Assembly: GCA_015499995.1 (NCBI GenBank)
Contig: JADNRV010000026.1
Coordinates: 186,001 to 250,000 of the forward strand
Source: Flammula alnicola
Taxonomy: Eukaryota > Basidiomycota > Agaricomycetes > Agaricales > Strophariaceae
Reading direction: 5' to 3'
Length of the DNA: 64,000 nucleotides
The translations under genes were made by a program, and so were the position numbers. Under the pieces are notes generated by a model. That model did not search any database. It was not told where the DNA came from and saw nothing but the letters and a program-made list of their open reading frames with translations. Shown here piece by piece: positions 1 through 11,519 of the stretch (its first letter is position 1; each line of letters opens with the position of its first letter).

Positions 1-380
1 CTCGGGGAAATGTCTCCCCATGAGCACGAGGAGACATGGACCGTGGTGTAGATTGACACAGCTGTCATCTCTGTGCTGAAGAATGATTAGCCCGTGGCCG
101 CGGCGTTCGAGTTCTTCTGTATCCAATTACTGGGAACGAAGAGATTGGAGATGCTGTAAAAAGACCGTCGTTTCTTCTCAGATTATGTGGCCTGAACGAC
201 AGCGCTCGCCGTCAAGTTCCGAATGCTTGTTGAGGTTGCGAACCTAATCATTCAATACCTGTATTGGTATATATACGCCCATTCGATTGCAATCGAAGCC
301 CCTCAGGGGATTTAGAACAAGCTTTCCGAAATTCTCAAGTCCTCTCTTGTTGCAGCCCTTCATCTGAATTGAGAGACAAG

Positions 381-2326
381 ATGTCGACTCCTGATAGTAA
401 GGTTCTTGGTGTAGTTCTTCTAATTAGGCATGGAGATAGGCAAGGTAATTCTTCAGTTTCTTATTCCCAACAATCCTGTTCTGAAATACTGTTATCATAT
501 AGGTTTCTATCAAGATCCCATAACTTATACGCCTTCCAATACTGCGATTACGCCTCTTGGAAATGTGAGTACCTGTACTTTCTTTATTCTACAGACATTA
601 ATTAATGTTCTACCAGGCTCAATCATTCCAGCTCGGCCAATTATTGCGCAGCATTTATTTCAATGCCTCTTCTCCCTCTTTCATCTCGACGATCAACAGC
701 ACCATCGTTCAAGATGACCAGGTCGAGATCCGGGCAGATGGCGGCGGAGAACGCGGTGTAATTTTTAATTCAGCCGTATCCCTTCTCCAGGGACTTTTCC
801 CTGGTACAGCAGATTACAAGACCACACTCGCCAATGGATCGACCATCACTGGTCCTCTTGGAGGGTACCAGACCGTCCCGAGTAAGTACCCGTTTTTATT
901 CGTCGAACAATTTTATCGACATTATAAATCCAGTCGAATCTGTTAACCCTGATAACGACGTCTCCTTGGAGGGTTGGACCGACTGCGGTGTATGTTATTA
1001 CCTTTTTCTTGTAATCGAACTCTTTCATTTACCGTTGTGGATTTTAGACCTTCATAACGGCCACCAGCGCCTTTTACAATTCTTCGTTGTTCAAGCAAAC
1101 GGCGGCCGATCATGCTGACTTCATAAACGCACTTCCTCCATTCCTTGACGGCAGACCTGCTACGCTGGTCGATATGGTTTGTATAATTTCTGCTTGTTAC
1201 TAGCAACAAGGCTGACATTTGTCTTTTTCATAGTGGAATGTAAGCTCTCTTTACAGCAGCTGCCCATCAAGCTATTGTCTAATATTCTCGGTCTAGATAT
1301 TCGATTTCATCAATGTCAACTTCATCCACAATGCTACCTTCGCCCAAAACCTTCCACCAACTTTCCGTGAACAGGCCAGGGCGCTTGCAGATTTCCATGA
1401 AAATGGCGTCTTCAGCTCGCCTCAGGAGAATGGTATCGGAAATCGTGAGTGCGCTCTGATATCTATTCCATTGTTTAATGCCGACAAATAAATTATCTAT
1501 TCACCAGTCGCTGGACAAACAATCTTGCCCTCGATCCTATCTGGCATTGGTAACATCACGGATTCAACAAGCCCTCTGAAATTCGTGCTCGAAGCTATTT
1601 CATATAAGCCGTTCATCTCTCTTTTCAACATGACTGGTGTGGACCAGATGAACCCGCAGCTTTCAGGAGTCGGTGGGTCCCTCTTCTTTTCTTCAATGTT
1701 AGAAATGTAACATGCCACGGGCCTCAACTGATTCTTTTTTAATGGTTACAGTGGAATATTCTGCGGCTGCTGCACTCGAAGTTCGGCAGCCCAGCTCTGG
1801 AGGCGAGCCTGTCATCAGGTTCAATTTCAAGAACGGGACGGACGACGTGTTCAAGACTTACAACTTCCTCAACTCCACCACTGATGTACCTGTATCGACA
1901 TTTGTTAACGCCCTTACGGTTCGCATATACCCTTATTAATGCCGTAACGCCCGCTGACCATTTTTCATGATGTCCAAAGCCATTCGCTTTCGCTGACATT
2001 CCGACATGGTGCAAAGTATGTAACAACACCCAAGATCGTGGATGCGGTGATCTGGTAACTATTGCTCCGACCGTCTTCGTGAGGACATCGGATCGCGTCA
2101 GCCCCGCTGGGTCTGGCGCGATTGGTGCAGCTGTAACGCTTGTCGTCATGTTCGGCGCACTGGCCCTGCTTTCTTTCACGGGCTTGTTAACCTTTGGAAG
2201 ACGTAGAACCTCCCAGCGCATTGGATCCGATGTGAGTATTGAAAAAGTACTTCGTAGGCAGATTAGCTGACGACCTTCCCTCCTCAGTCCGGTTCTGGCA
2301 TCGAGAAGGATCGACAGGCATCATGA
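381..2326 (+). CDS. Histidine-phosphatase-superfamily (phosphoglycerate mutase-like) membrane protein, copy 1
   Basis: The protein begins MSTPDSKVLGVVLLIRHGDR; RHGDR is the catalytic-histidine motif of the histidine phosphatase superfamily, acid phosphatase branch. About nine short exons follow: RHGDRQ joins GFYQD across a small intron, and later pieces contain QLGQLLRSIYFNASSPSFIS, FINALPPFLDGRP and DQMNPQLSGV. The C-terminus has a cysteine pair (WCKVCNNTQDRGC) and one membrane span (near GAIGAAVTLVVMFGALALLS), followed by a short basic tail ending at a TGA at 2324-2326. This suggests a type I membrane protein with a lumenal or extracellular phosphatase-like domain. I see no HD dipeptide in the C-terminal part where acid phosphatases carry their proton donor, so activity is uncertain. 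A paralogue lies at 53728-55650 on the other strand. The family is confident; the substrate is unknown. Confidence 0.8.
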
Positions 2327-2677
2327 TTGAACTGAGAGCCTACGAATCCTGAAATATATCAAATCACTTGTTACATGTACTTCTTGGGAATGTGAACATT
2401 GGAAATGACGGGAAGAACTTACCGACGAAATGACGACTTATGTAACTTGTATACATATACTAGTACTGTCACATATGCCATGACTGCCTGACCGACGAAA
2501 ATAACGTGCATGTCTTCCTAGTTTGTTCCCAGTCAGAATGTCCGTACACATTTGCTGGGTAAAAAAAGAAAATCCCGAGATTAAGTCAAGACTCAGATGC
2601 GACTTCGTGCGTCTTATTCTTCTGATTAATCTGAGCTTCAAAGCTTCAAGCTTCGCTTCCAGGATTTGCTTGGCAAT

Positions 2678-3200
2678 CAAGGGGGTGCGCGAACCTTAAT
2701 AGCTGACCGGGGGTCGGTTAGTTAGTCCAGCCGCTGGCTGGCGAAAAAAATATTTATACCCCTCTATAAATGTCCCAAAATAGGTGCTTTGAAGTGACCC
2801 AAGGCAGGTTTTACACCATATATTGCCTTACATCTATTAAATACTAGCTGTAATACATATAGAAATGTTGTAGAACATAGTTTGCAGCGCTGATGGCCCC
2901 ACATTGGTGGAGTCACTTTTCTCGGCCATTTTCAATGGTCAAAAAATCATATTTCATTGGAATACTATGCTAATACATCTACAGTACCATTTAGAATGTA
3001 TAAACCCTGAGCAAGCACCTCATAAATGGGTTTGCGAGATGTGCAAGAAATCCGGTGGAAGGGGCAAGTGTCCATCATTGCTGATGTAATATTACCATAT
3101 CGGGACTGTTCCTGATTACGTTAGTTAGTTAGTCCATGAAATATTGGCTTAAAAAATAAATCGACCCTAGGTACTTTTTTTTATTTGGCGCACCCCCTTG
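2678..3200 (+). mobile_element. hAT-type MITE, copy 1 (523 bp)
   Basis: The element starts CAAGGGGGTGCGC and ends GCGCACCCCCTTG, which are perfect 13-bp terminal inverted repeats. It is flanked on both sides by TTGGCAAT (2670-2677 and 3201-3208), an exact 8-bp target-site duplication. An 8-bp duplication with CA(A/G)GG-type ends is the hallmark of the hAT superfamily. At 523 bp with no transposase it is a non-autonomous MITE. TTAGTTAGTCCA lies near both ends in direct orientation and may be a subterminal transposase-binding motif. A 61-codon ORF (2904-3089) has no recognisable identity. A second copy lies at 10995-11511. Confidence 0.92.
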
Positions 3201-3239
3201 TTGGCAATATTAATGGCATACATAGAACATGGACATCAC

Positions 3240-3690
3240 GTGCAATTTAGGAATCCTCTTCGAATAGAAGAGTTAGAGAGTTCAAAGAAATGAATGTTCA
3301 ATGAACCGTCACTGCGAGAACTTATATGTCAATGGTCGGCGTCGCGCACTAGCGCGCACTGCTGAGAGTTGAAGAACTTGAATAATTCGCTATCTGGTGC
3401 TTGTTTCTCTGAATGTCTTTCGTTTATAGCGGCTTCATTTATAGCAACGTTTTGGCCTTCAACGCATGTTACGCATAATGTCGAGGTCCGTCATATTTCT
3501 CCAATCTCCTATACATACCATGTACTTAACCTTCCGTGCCTAGCTCCGGGAGCGCGCTTCACAACGCGGTTGATGAGAGTGAATTATCATATCTCACGGA
3601 TGACCCTGCCAGTGTATTTTCCACTTGGTTAACTTCCCCCGCCAACCAACCGTCATGAGAAATCTAGGGGAACTGTACCGACCACCTGCC
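3240..3690 (+). repeat. Dispersed non-coding repeat, copy A (related to 56530-56930, inverted)
   Basis: This stretch aligns by eye with the reverse complement of about 56530-56930, with small indels. Shared strings include ATCTGGTGCTTGTTTCTCTG, TTTTGGCCTTCAACGCATGT and CATATTTCTCCAATCTCC. No continuous ORF is conserved between the copies, since indels break every frame, so it looks non-coding. Each copy sits close to one of the two phosphatase paralogues. Confidence 0.75.
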
Positions 3691-4074
3691 TTTCGTCCAA
3701 CACAACTTAAACCCTTCAGAAATCCTGAAAATACGTTGGTGGCTTCGATAGAGAGCCCGCTACATGCGTCGCGCTTGTGAGAGGAATCCTACAAACCTAT
3801 GTCTGCATATCGAAGACACGGTTACATGGTTTCATTTCATCCACTCTGGCCGCGCGCTCGACAACAGCCGAGGTTTCACTCGAGAGTTTGACGACCGTCT
3901 TGCAGTGGCGTCAAGTGGCGTCGAGGGTCACCGTAAACTTGGAACTGAAAGCTTTGGTACCTTAATAATAATTTCTTCCAGGAAAATATATAAGCGAGTC
4001 TACGTTATTCCTCAAGTTAGGACCCTCGCTGTCAGTCGTTTCCACCTTGACTACTGCCAGTCAGTTTCTCCAAG

Positions 4075-5715
4075 ATGGGCGTAATGACTCTTATCGAGAC
4101 CAGCCTTGGTACGTCCAAGATTTTATACCTTTGTTTTCTGACTGGTTGATTTCGTCTCTCCCAGGCGCTTTTTTTCTAGGGATATGTTGTAAGAGGATCG
4201 TGTTCATGCCGAGCCGTTTCGTTCGCTGATCGAGCTTTCTACCTCGCCAGTGAACACGTATCTCTATGGAATTGTAACATATCAATATTCTTCCTATTTT
4301 AATACCAGTAAGTCTGCTATTCTGACCTCTTGATTCAACGTGGCAACGATAATAATCCGTGACGATAGAATTTGGAGATCCACTGTGGATTAAGTACGCC
4401 ATTTACCTTTGCCATTGATAGAGGAAAAATGGCCAATTGACATTGAAACTCAGAGGAACAGTGTTGGCTCTTTTCACTCTGGACACCTTCCATACGTCCT
4501 CGTAAGTCAGACAGACCCTTACCCTTACATACGACGTGAGACTTCGCTGATCAACTTCCCACCGCAGACTCCTCTATCTGGCATGGTATTACCTGTGCGT
4601 TTTACATTTATATTTGAAATCTTAATGCCGAAACCAATTTGGGCTTTTATTCAGAATCAAAAGCTATGAAAATCCTCTGGCATTGCTCGGTTAGCCCAAC
4701 TGTGGCTTCGATTTTGCTCTCAGCTCACGATATTTCTAGTCCCTATGTGGCCTTATCCTTTTTCCATTTTCGTGACAACCAGCACTGCATTTTTGACGCA
4801 TATGTTCCTCGCCTATCGGTTCGTCAAATCCTCCATTCGACCAAGACGGCGTATATCTAAGTTTATACGCAGCGTTTTGCGCCTTACGAACATATACGTC
4901 TATGGCACTTTGCTGATACTATCTCTCGCCTCATTCGGTAGTGGATTGGCGTGTGGAGTTAGAACATGGATTTCAGTCAAAGGGTGAGTAAAGTAATTGA
5001 ATACTGAACGCGTTTTTCCAAGTTGTCTTAGCTGTTAAAAACTTAAGCCCTACTGACATGGGGATCATTAATCCCCTCCTTGCTACTTGGCTGTCAGCTG
5101 AGGTCATCGTAGATGCTTCAATATCTGGTGCGTCTATCTTCTACAGACCTCTGAATGGTGCTCACAGACCTCCTGAACCAGGAACACTAATCTATGCACT
5201 CTCAAAAGCTCGCACTGGGTTTAACAATTCCGACACCATCATCAGCCGGCTAATGCGAACATCTATCCAAACAGGTAGTACATTCGTCCCAATTCAGAAG
5301 GTTGAGAGATTGACGTCTCTGCTCCAAGGCTTGTTCAGTGGAATATTCTCCGTCCTTACTCTGGCTTTATATCTCGGAAGTCCTGATGCCGAGTTTTTCG
5401 CCTTGTTCGGTCTTCCAATCAGTCGTCTATATACGAATGTCGGTAAAGCTTGCCTGTTGGAAAGATTTGCATCCTGAAGTTCTTGTATCGTAGACCTTGA
5501 TGGACACACTTCTGTGTCGGGAATCTCTGAGGGGACTCTTGAGCAGAAATGAACTCGTACGTCTGCTGTTTTTTCTTTGATGATAGCATGTTACTGACTG
5601 TAACAAGACCTCTGGAACATACACAAATCGCAGTATACAGATGTCCATACAGAAGGAAATCCGTACAGATGTCAAATTTGACCAGCCACCATCTCCTCTC
5701 TCTAGATCACACTGA
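4075..5715 (+). CDS. DUF6534-family multi-pass membrane protein
   Basis: Splicing about eleven short exons gives a start MGVMTLIETSLGAFFLGICL, then NTYLYGIVTYQYSSYF, KFGDPLWIK, ALFTLDTFHTSS, SVWPYPFSIFVTT, ILSLASFGSGLACGVRTW, GIINPLLATWLSAEV, ALSKARTGFNNSDTIISRL and RLYTN-TLMDTLLCRESLRG. These are the conserved blocks of the agaricomycete DUF6534 family, whose members have about seven hydrophobic segments and unknown function. An intron after RNEL (donor GTACGT) gives a family-like hydrophilic tail ending at a TGA at 5713-5715; without it the protein would stop at 5580. It is probably a plasma or endomembrane protein. The conserved C-terminal half supports the assignment; the exact exon borders are less certain. 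Confidence 0.78.
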
Positions 5716-5928
5716 ATATCCAAGAAATTCCCCGTTGAGAGGATAACTTTCGGTCCCGATCCATGATTGTAACGCGTTGGATAAAGTGCAATGCGAGAAT
5801 CATTGGTGTACCTGAGTGTACATACCTAGACCATACTCCCGATGTACACCACAAGGCAGTCTTGAACAAATTTCTCTAGAAAATTATCTATTGTTGTACA
5901 AAGGGCCCTAAAGCCCCACCAATGTAGA

Positions 5929-7522
5929 TTAATCACTTTTATTTATTCTATCCGCGTTGAGAGTATACAACAGGCTTCCGAAGAAGACCATAAAGGCGCC
6001 TGTTGCTAGCTGGCCATTCCATTCGTTACCGAACCACCATACACTAAAACAAAGGCTCAGTGCCTTGCGCGCTGTCAGGGCGATATTCGTTGAAACGGAG
6101 GAGACTTGCTATGGGAAGAGTAAATATGTGGCATATGTGATCGTGCAAGAGTCAACCTACCGAAGACAGTCGATTCACGCCTGAGACGCACATCAACTGT
6201 GTAACAAGATTCCCGAGTAGAATCGCGAATGACTTTACGGTGGCGGAAGTCGACAGTGGATTGGACAGGCTAGTAAGCCCTTGTTTAATGTCACCACCAA
6301 GGAATATAAAGATCGGAAGGGAGAGAAAGTGCTATCGAAGAAAAATCTTGAATGAGAATTGATGACATAATACTTGTCTACACTTACTGTATAGAAAACA
6401 CCTTCCCTCCAACAAGGTCCATATTTTTGATAGGTTCGTTCTTGGAGGAGACCCAGAAAACCAGTGCAAAACAAGGATACGGTCATCATGCTAATACCCA
6501 GAAAATATTTGCTTAAATCCTCCTTGCTCATGATCTTGAGCGTTTCAGAATTAGATCCAGATGACGTTCTCGACAATGTCACTAGCACGACTCCGGTAGT
6601 AACGATTATAATAGAGCACTAGTATGGGAGGGAAATTATCAAACCTAGGCGAAAGAAATATATAAAATCATGCTCACAATTTGTATTGGATTGTAGCGCT
6701 TCTTCAAGAAGAGATAACCAAATAGCATAGATACGGGAAGACCTGAAAGCATACAGTTTCAGCAAACAGGCAGAACCCGGTTCAAGAAGTCGCGTCTTGC
6801 CTGCAGAACGGAAGACAATCAAAATCGTCAAAGGAACGTTATAGGCAAAAGCCCAATTATTTAATAAAGATCCGCTTGTCAGAACGATGACCTGTAGAGC
6901 CCACTGGCCCAAAGGGACTTGTCGGGGTTTGAGCCGGGGAAGGATGCTGGATTGTGAGAACGTCACGAATGCCGGCAGAGATTGTCCAGTGATAAACAGC
7001 ATCTGAGAGAAAGTGAGAGCTGAACCTGAGCTGGACTTGAGAGTTGTGTTAAACGGGAATAGCAAATCAGAGCGCACCAATACGGGGGTTCATGATCAAC
7101 AATTGCTCGTATGAAACTACGTTCCTGTTGATATGGGATTAGCTTTGTAAATCAGAGTTGAATTGAAACGAGAATGGGTCGACGAACGAGCAACAACCTC
7201 CAAAGACCATCGAGAGTGCCTATAAAAACTATATGAGCGAGCCAAACGTCAACAACAGACCAATTCATACCGAATAGAGATCCAGCAAAGCTGGCGCAAG
7301 CTGAGAGACAGTCATCTCAGCTGCTTTCTCCTGAGAACGACTTGAATCCGACTTCGTGGTCCCATTCGCTGTCTTCGGTGGGGGTATCGTATCATGGCCA
7401 TACCCCCACCCTGGAGCAGCACTTTTCGCGTTTTGTCGTCGTCGCGCAGACATGTCAGCGAAAAGATAAGAGGCGAAGAGGCTGAGAAGACCTGCGGATA
7501 CAGGAATAAAACTACATTCCAC
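5929..7522 (-). CDS. YEA4/SLC35B4-type UDP-sugar (UDP-GlcNAc) transporter, UAA family
   Basis: Translated pieces on the minus strand contain MVFGGCCSNVVSYEQLLIMN, LTFSQMLFITGQSLPAFVTF, GSLLNNWAFAYNVPLTILIV, FRSAGLPVSMLFGYLFLKKR, LLQERTYQKYGPCWREGVFY and, in the last exon, STNIALTARKALSLCFSVWW ending at a TAA at 5929-5931. These are signature blocks of the UAA nucleotide-sugar transporters (yeast Yea4, human SLC35B4), which carry UDP-GlcNAc or UDP-xylose into the ER or Golgi lumen; in fungi this supports chitin and glycan synthesis. One intron (6743-6800) needs a GC donor. The frame is open up to an ATG at 7522, but family members usually begin close to the first helix, so the ATG at 7315 (MTVSQLAPALL) is an equally good start. 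Confidence 0.87.
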
Positions 7523-7959
7523 GACGCATCATAATACGCTGCCAGACAGTGGCATGACCGTCACCACAGTGAGAAATTCAATGCAAGCCTCGGGTTGCTT
7601 GCTCCATTTGAACCGGCATCTGACCGGCACAGGAACATCACCCAACTGATCGATGCCGACGACCACGACATTGACAATGATCATTGATGACATTCAGATC
7701 TTTCACACTCCTTGAACGTGGCTGTGACAATAATTAACGGCGTACTCGGAGGCGAGAGGAAATTCTGATTTCTGGCGACATTCCAATGTTGGAATTCCTG
7801 GCCCTTCCTCCCCAACTAATTTTCTGAGCGACTTTCTCTGGAACTCTTACTTTGCTGAGATGCTTATATTCTGCCTTCTGCCTTCTGCCCGACCAATGAG
7901 ACGTATGTACATATACGAACCTATAAAACGAGAAAAAATTAGCGATTCGTGGCCGTTTC
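7523..7959. other. Intergenic region, no gene seen
   Basis: This lies between the start of the transporter gene and the 3' end of the methyltransferase gene, both on the minus strand. Only short ORFs without family features occur. It presumably holds the transporter promoter. Confidence 0.6.
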
Positions 7960-8998
7960 TCATTCGTCATGCTTTAAAATGGCAGAGAACCTCAAACGCG
8001 TATACATAATGGCCCATTTCCCACTGGTGTCCCGACAATCCCCGCGCATTCTATCCTCGACTTCTCTCATGATCTCCCTTGCCTCATCATCCGAAAACTC
8101 GTGCAAAAATGAACTTCGGACGAACAAGTTCAACCACTCGTAGAGCCCGGTTGGCAAAGGCGTAATCCGGGGCGTCAAGGACATATGCTTTGGCTCAAAT
8201 CCAGCGGTGATTAACAACTGATTGCGTTTATGGTCAACTCTTGAGATGCAAGGTTTCCGCCAGGTACCAGGGGAAAAAAATACCTTCACATAGTCTTCCA
8301 TGGAAGGGAAATACCACGGGTCGGTTTCGTCTGGATCATGGCCTTTGGATCTTATAACCTCATGTAAGGTTGACCTGATTCCTGAAATTGTATGTGAACG
8401 AGAAGCTGAAGTATAGAGATAATAGAGAACCTACCAACACAGTTCATGAATCCGCCCATTTCAACAACAATTCTTCCACCTGGCTTAAGGACCTTCCTGG
8501 CGCTTATCAGGACCCCCAAAGGATCGCGTTTGCACCAATGTAAAGCCGCATTACTGAAGACAGCGTCGAATTTCTCCTGGATAACTGGGTCGTCCTTCGG
8601 TATCTCCAAGTCCTGTGCATCGGCAACAAAAGCGTGCTTAACGCCGTTCTGTTTAGCCTTCTCTATCTTGATGAGCACATACCAATGAGCCCGGCGCCTA
8701 TTGGGAACAACGGCGAAGCGCTTACCATGCTTTCGCTAAAGTCTGTCCCTACTACCACTCCTCCGTCCTTCTGTTCGACAATGAGCTGAAGCATCATGGT
8801 CAGTTCTCCACTTCCGCATCCTATATCGAGGATGCGCTCTCCAGGCTGTGCCGCTAGGAGATCAAGGACGGGTTGAGTGAACGTGGACGAATAAACGAAG
8901 GAGGCCGTCTTGTTATACAGAGAGGCAGACCAGCCAGAAGAATCTCGTGGGTCATCTGTCTGCTTTTCCTCTGTAACTGGCGTGGTATTCTGCACCAT
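7960..8998 (-). CDS. Class I SAM-dependent methyltransferase
   Basis: The N-terminal exon (8998-8663) contains ERILDIGCGSGELTMML, the glycine-rich SAM-binding motif I, and an acidic end of strand 2 (VVVGTDFSESM). The second exon carries HAFVADAQDLEIP, FDAVFSNAALHWCKRD and LKPGGRIVVEMGGF, which are motifs II-IV of the fold. The last exon has ITAGFEPKHMSLTPR and ends ...RFSAILKHDE. Three or four short introns are needed. The order of motifs resembles small-molecule methyltransferases such as the trans-aconitate methyltransferase group, but the substrate cannot be read from the sequence. No signal peptide is visible, so it is probably cytosolic. Confidence 0.83.
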
Positions 8999-9604
8999 TT
9001 CGACAGTACTTGTTGTTGTTAAACCTGCAATTCAGATATTGCTGGCTTTTATAACTGCTTAAAGTCTAATTAGACTCTCTGAATCCAGAAATGTCTTCTC
9101 GTCGGCCGAATCAATACTCTTCTCTCGGGCAATATTTTCCATCGGACCCCATCGAATTAACACGACCATACTTATACCATTCCGAAATTCGGCCGAAAGT
9201 TAAATGTGTTATCTTGGTGTTACTAATCACATAGATCCATAGGCAGAAGATGAATGCGAACTCATGATGAGAACAGTGGGTAACGTCCCTTCGATAAATG
9301 GTAACCTCTTCAGCCGTGACCAAAATGTTGACGTTCCAATGCTCTTGCTCTAGGTCTGCGCATCAGACTCGACCGGTCAACCCTTAATCGTGCCGCGACG
9401 GACGATTATGGAAGTCCGGTTGCCTAATTTAGGTCTATGTACAGTACTACAATTATACACTGATTGAGCGTTAGAAGCTTTGGAAGGTACAATAAATCGT
9501 GATTATGGGTGAGGTTGCAAAAAAAATAACATGCATACGCGAATGGTTCTTCATATACTGTAGCTATATACTACCAGCATTACCCAGTCAGATTTTCAAT
9601 CCAA
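8999..9604. other. Intergenic region, no gene seen
   Basis: This lies upstream of the methyltransferase start and downstream of the vip1-like gene stop. It is AT-rich around 9420-9580. No supported ORF, RNA gene or repeat was found. Confidence 0.6.
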
Positions 9605-10730
9605 TTAAACAACAGTAGGAGCGGCTTCGGTCTTCTGTTCAGGAATCGCAGCTGATCCTGTGGGTTGAGCATCAGGAGCTTTTGGAGCATCTGATTTCTC
9701 TTGATCGGCAATACGACGAGCTTCTTCATGGATATCTTTGACTTGCTTGCTTGTTTCGGTATAGAAAGCCTTGACCTTCTGACCAAAGGGAGATGCAATG
9801 GCCTTCAGGTAATACTAGACATATTTCAGCAAGAAATTACTAAGCTTTCACATTCATGAGCACGCACATCATGGGCAATCTTTGAATAGCCCTTCTGTTC
9901 ATCCAAGGCTCTGGCCTGTTGGGCCGCATGGTCGACGGTCGTTTGTACCTTTGCCGAAATTGTTTGATCAGGTCCCAAGGCGCGCTCTCCGACAGATTTA
10001 TCCAAAGTGTGGAAATAGGCCAAGAATCGCTTTGAGATGCCCTGCTTGCCTAAATGGGTGCTCAATGTGTGAGTTGTTATTACATGCAAAAAAAGTGCGC
10101 ACTATCGATCTCGATGGCCCGTTGCAGAATTTGATCAGACAATTTGTAACCTTTGGCAAGGTATTCGGCGGCAACTATGGCTCGGTTAATACCTGACTCT
10201 GGGAAATCACATCAGAACTCACTTCCTGCACGGGGCTTATCGGATTGCTCATAGGAACCAGGAGTGGGATGATCTTCATCTTGATGGATGACGTCGGAGG
10301 TTACTGTGAGAGTTGAACCATCTAAAGCACCTCCATTGAGCTTGAGAGAAAGAGTGAGTTCGCTTCAAGACAGGGAAACGAATGATCTACCATCAACGCT
10401 GTTTTAGCAGCATTGGGCTTCTCAAATGCTATCGTCGCTGTCGAGGCCTTCTCCTGATAGTCGATCGAAGCGATCCTGCCAGAGTATCATTATGAATAAT
10501 CCTCGAAAACATTTTACATTGCACTTACTTTCCGCAGAAGCTGTCAGAGAAGAAATCGCAGAGTTAGAAGCGATTGCTAAGATGATGTCAGGCCTTACGT
10601 GAAGAAGTCATGCAACTGAGCTTGGGTAGTCGTGGGGGCAATACCGGAAACCTAATGGTATAGAGATTAACGATGAGCAAGCCCACCTTTCAGAGAGAGA
10701 AACACCAACGTTTACTGTGTACGTGGACAT
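9605..10730 (-). CDS. vip1: Vip1-like RRM-domain protein
   Basis: The start MSTYTVNVSGIAPTTTQAQL and the following FFTFCGKIASIDYQ form the first half of an RNA-recognition motif. It continues through ATIAFEKPNAAKTALMLNGG and LDGSTLTVTSD. Downstream exons give SGINRAIVAAEYLAKGYKLS, FLAYFHTLDKSVGERALGPD and QTTVDHAAQQARALDEQKGY. The tail is rich in Ala, Pro and Lys and ends EAAPTVV. RRM followed by an alpha-helical region with two half-repeats is the architecture of fission yeast vip1 and its basidiomycete relatives, whose function is poorly known. About seven short introns are needed; the first donor (GTTGGT) is weak. A MITE copy ends its upstream region about 265 bp before the start codon. 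Confidence 0.8.
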
Positions 10731-10994
10731 GATGATGATGGTTAAACGGAGAGATTGGAGTTCTGTGTCTGGCGGATCCCAGGATGTCGGAGGTGCATGA
10801 CGTCATTTACTTACCTATTTTAGCCATGACACAGCCTCAACATGATTTCGACAGCTATCGAGCGAGTCCGAGTCGAGACTGTACTATGTACGCTCTATGT
10901 GGACCTTCGAAAAAAAACCACGAAGAGTACGCACCGATAACCTAAGATGGCTTCAGGCCATAGATTAGGATCCGAGAGTGAAAGATCTAGAATC

Positions 10995-11511
10995 CAAGGG
11001 GGTGCGCGAACCTTAATAGCTGACCGGGGGTCGGTTAGTTAGTCCAGCCGCTGGCTGGCGAAAAAAATATTTATACCCCTCTATAAATGTCCCAAAATAG
11101 GTGCTTTGAAGTGACCCAAGGCAGGTTTTACACCATATATTGCCTTACATCTATTAAATACTAGCTGTAATACATATAGAAATGTTGTAGAACATAGTTT
11201 GCAGCGCTGATGGCCCCACATTGGTGGAGTCACTTTTCTCGGCCATTTTCAATGGTCAAAAAATCATATTTCATTGGAATACTATGCTAATACATCTACA
11301 GTACCATTTAGAATGTATAAACCTGAGCAAGCACCTCATAAATGGGTTTGCGAGATGTGCAAGAAATCCGGTGGAAGGGCAAGTGTCCATCATTGCTGAT
11401 GTAATATTACCATATCGGGACTGTTCCTGATTACGTTAGTTAGTTAGTCCATGAAATATTGCTTAAAAATAAATCGACCCTAGGTACTTTTTTTATTTGG
11501 CGCACCCCTTG
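10995..11511 (+). mobile_element. hAT-type MITE, copy 2 (517 bp)
   Basis: This has the same orientation and sequence as the element at 2678-3200. It is flanked by an exact 8-bp duplication CTAGAATC (10987-10994 and 11512-11519), showing independent insertion. Compared with copy 1 I find no substitutions, only six one-base losses, each in a homopolymer run and all in the 3' 200 bp. The right terminal repeat reads GCGCACCCCTTG, one C shorter than copy 1. It lies in the presumed promoter region of the vip1-like gene. Confidence 0.92.
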
Positions 11512-11519
11512 CTAGAATC

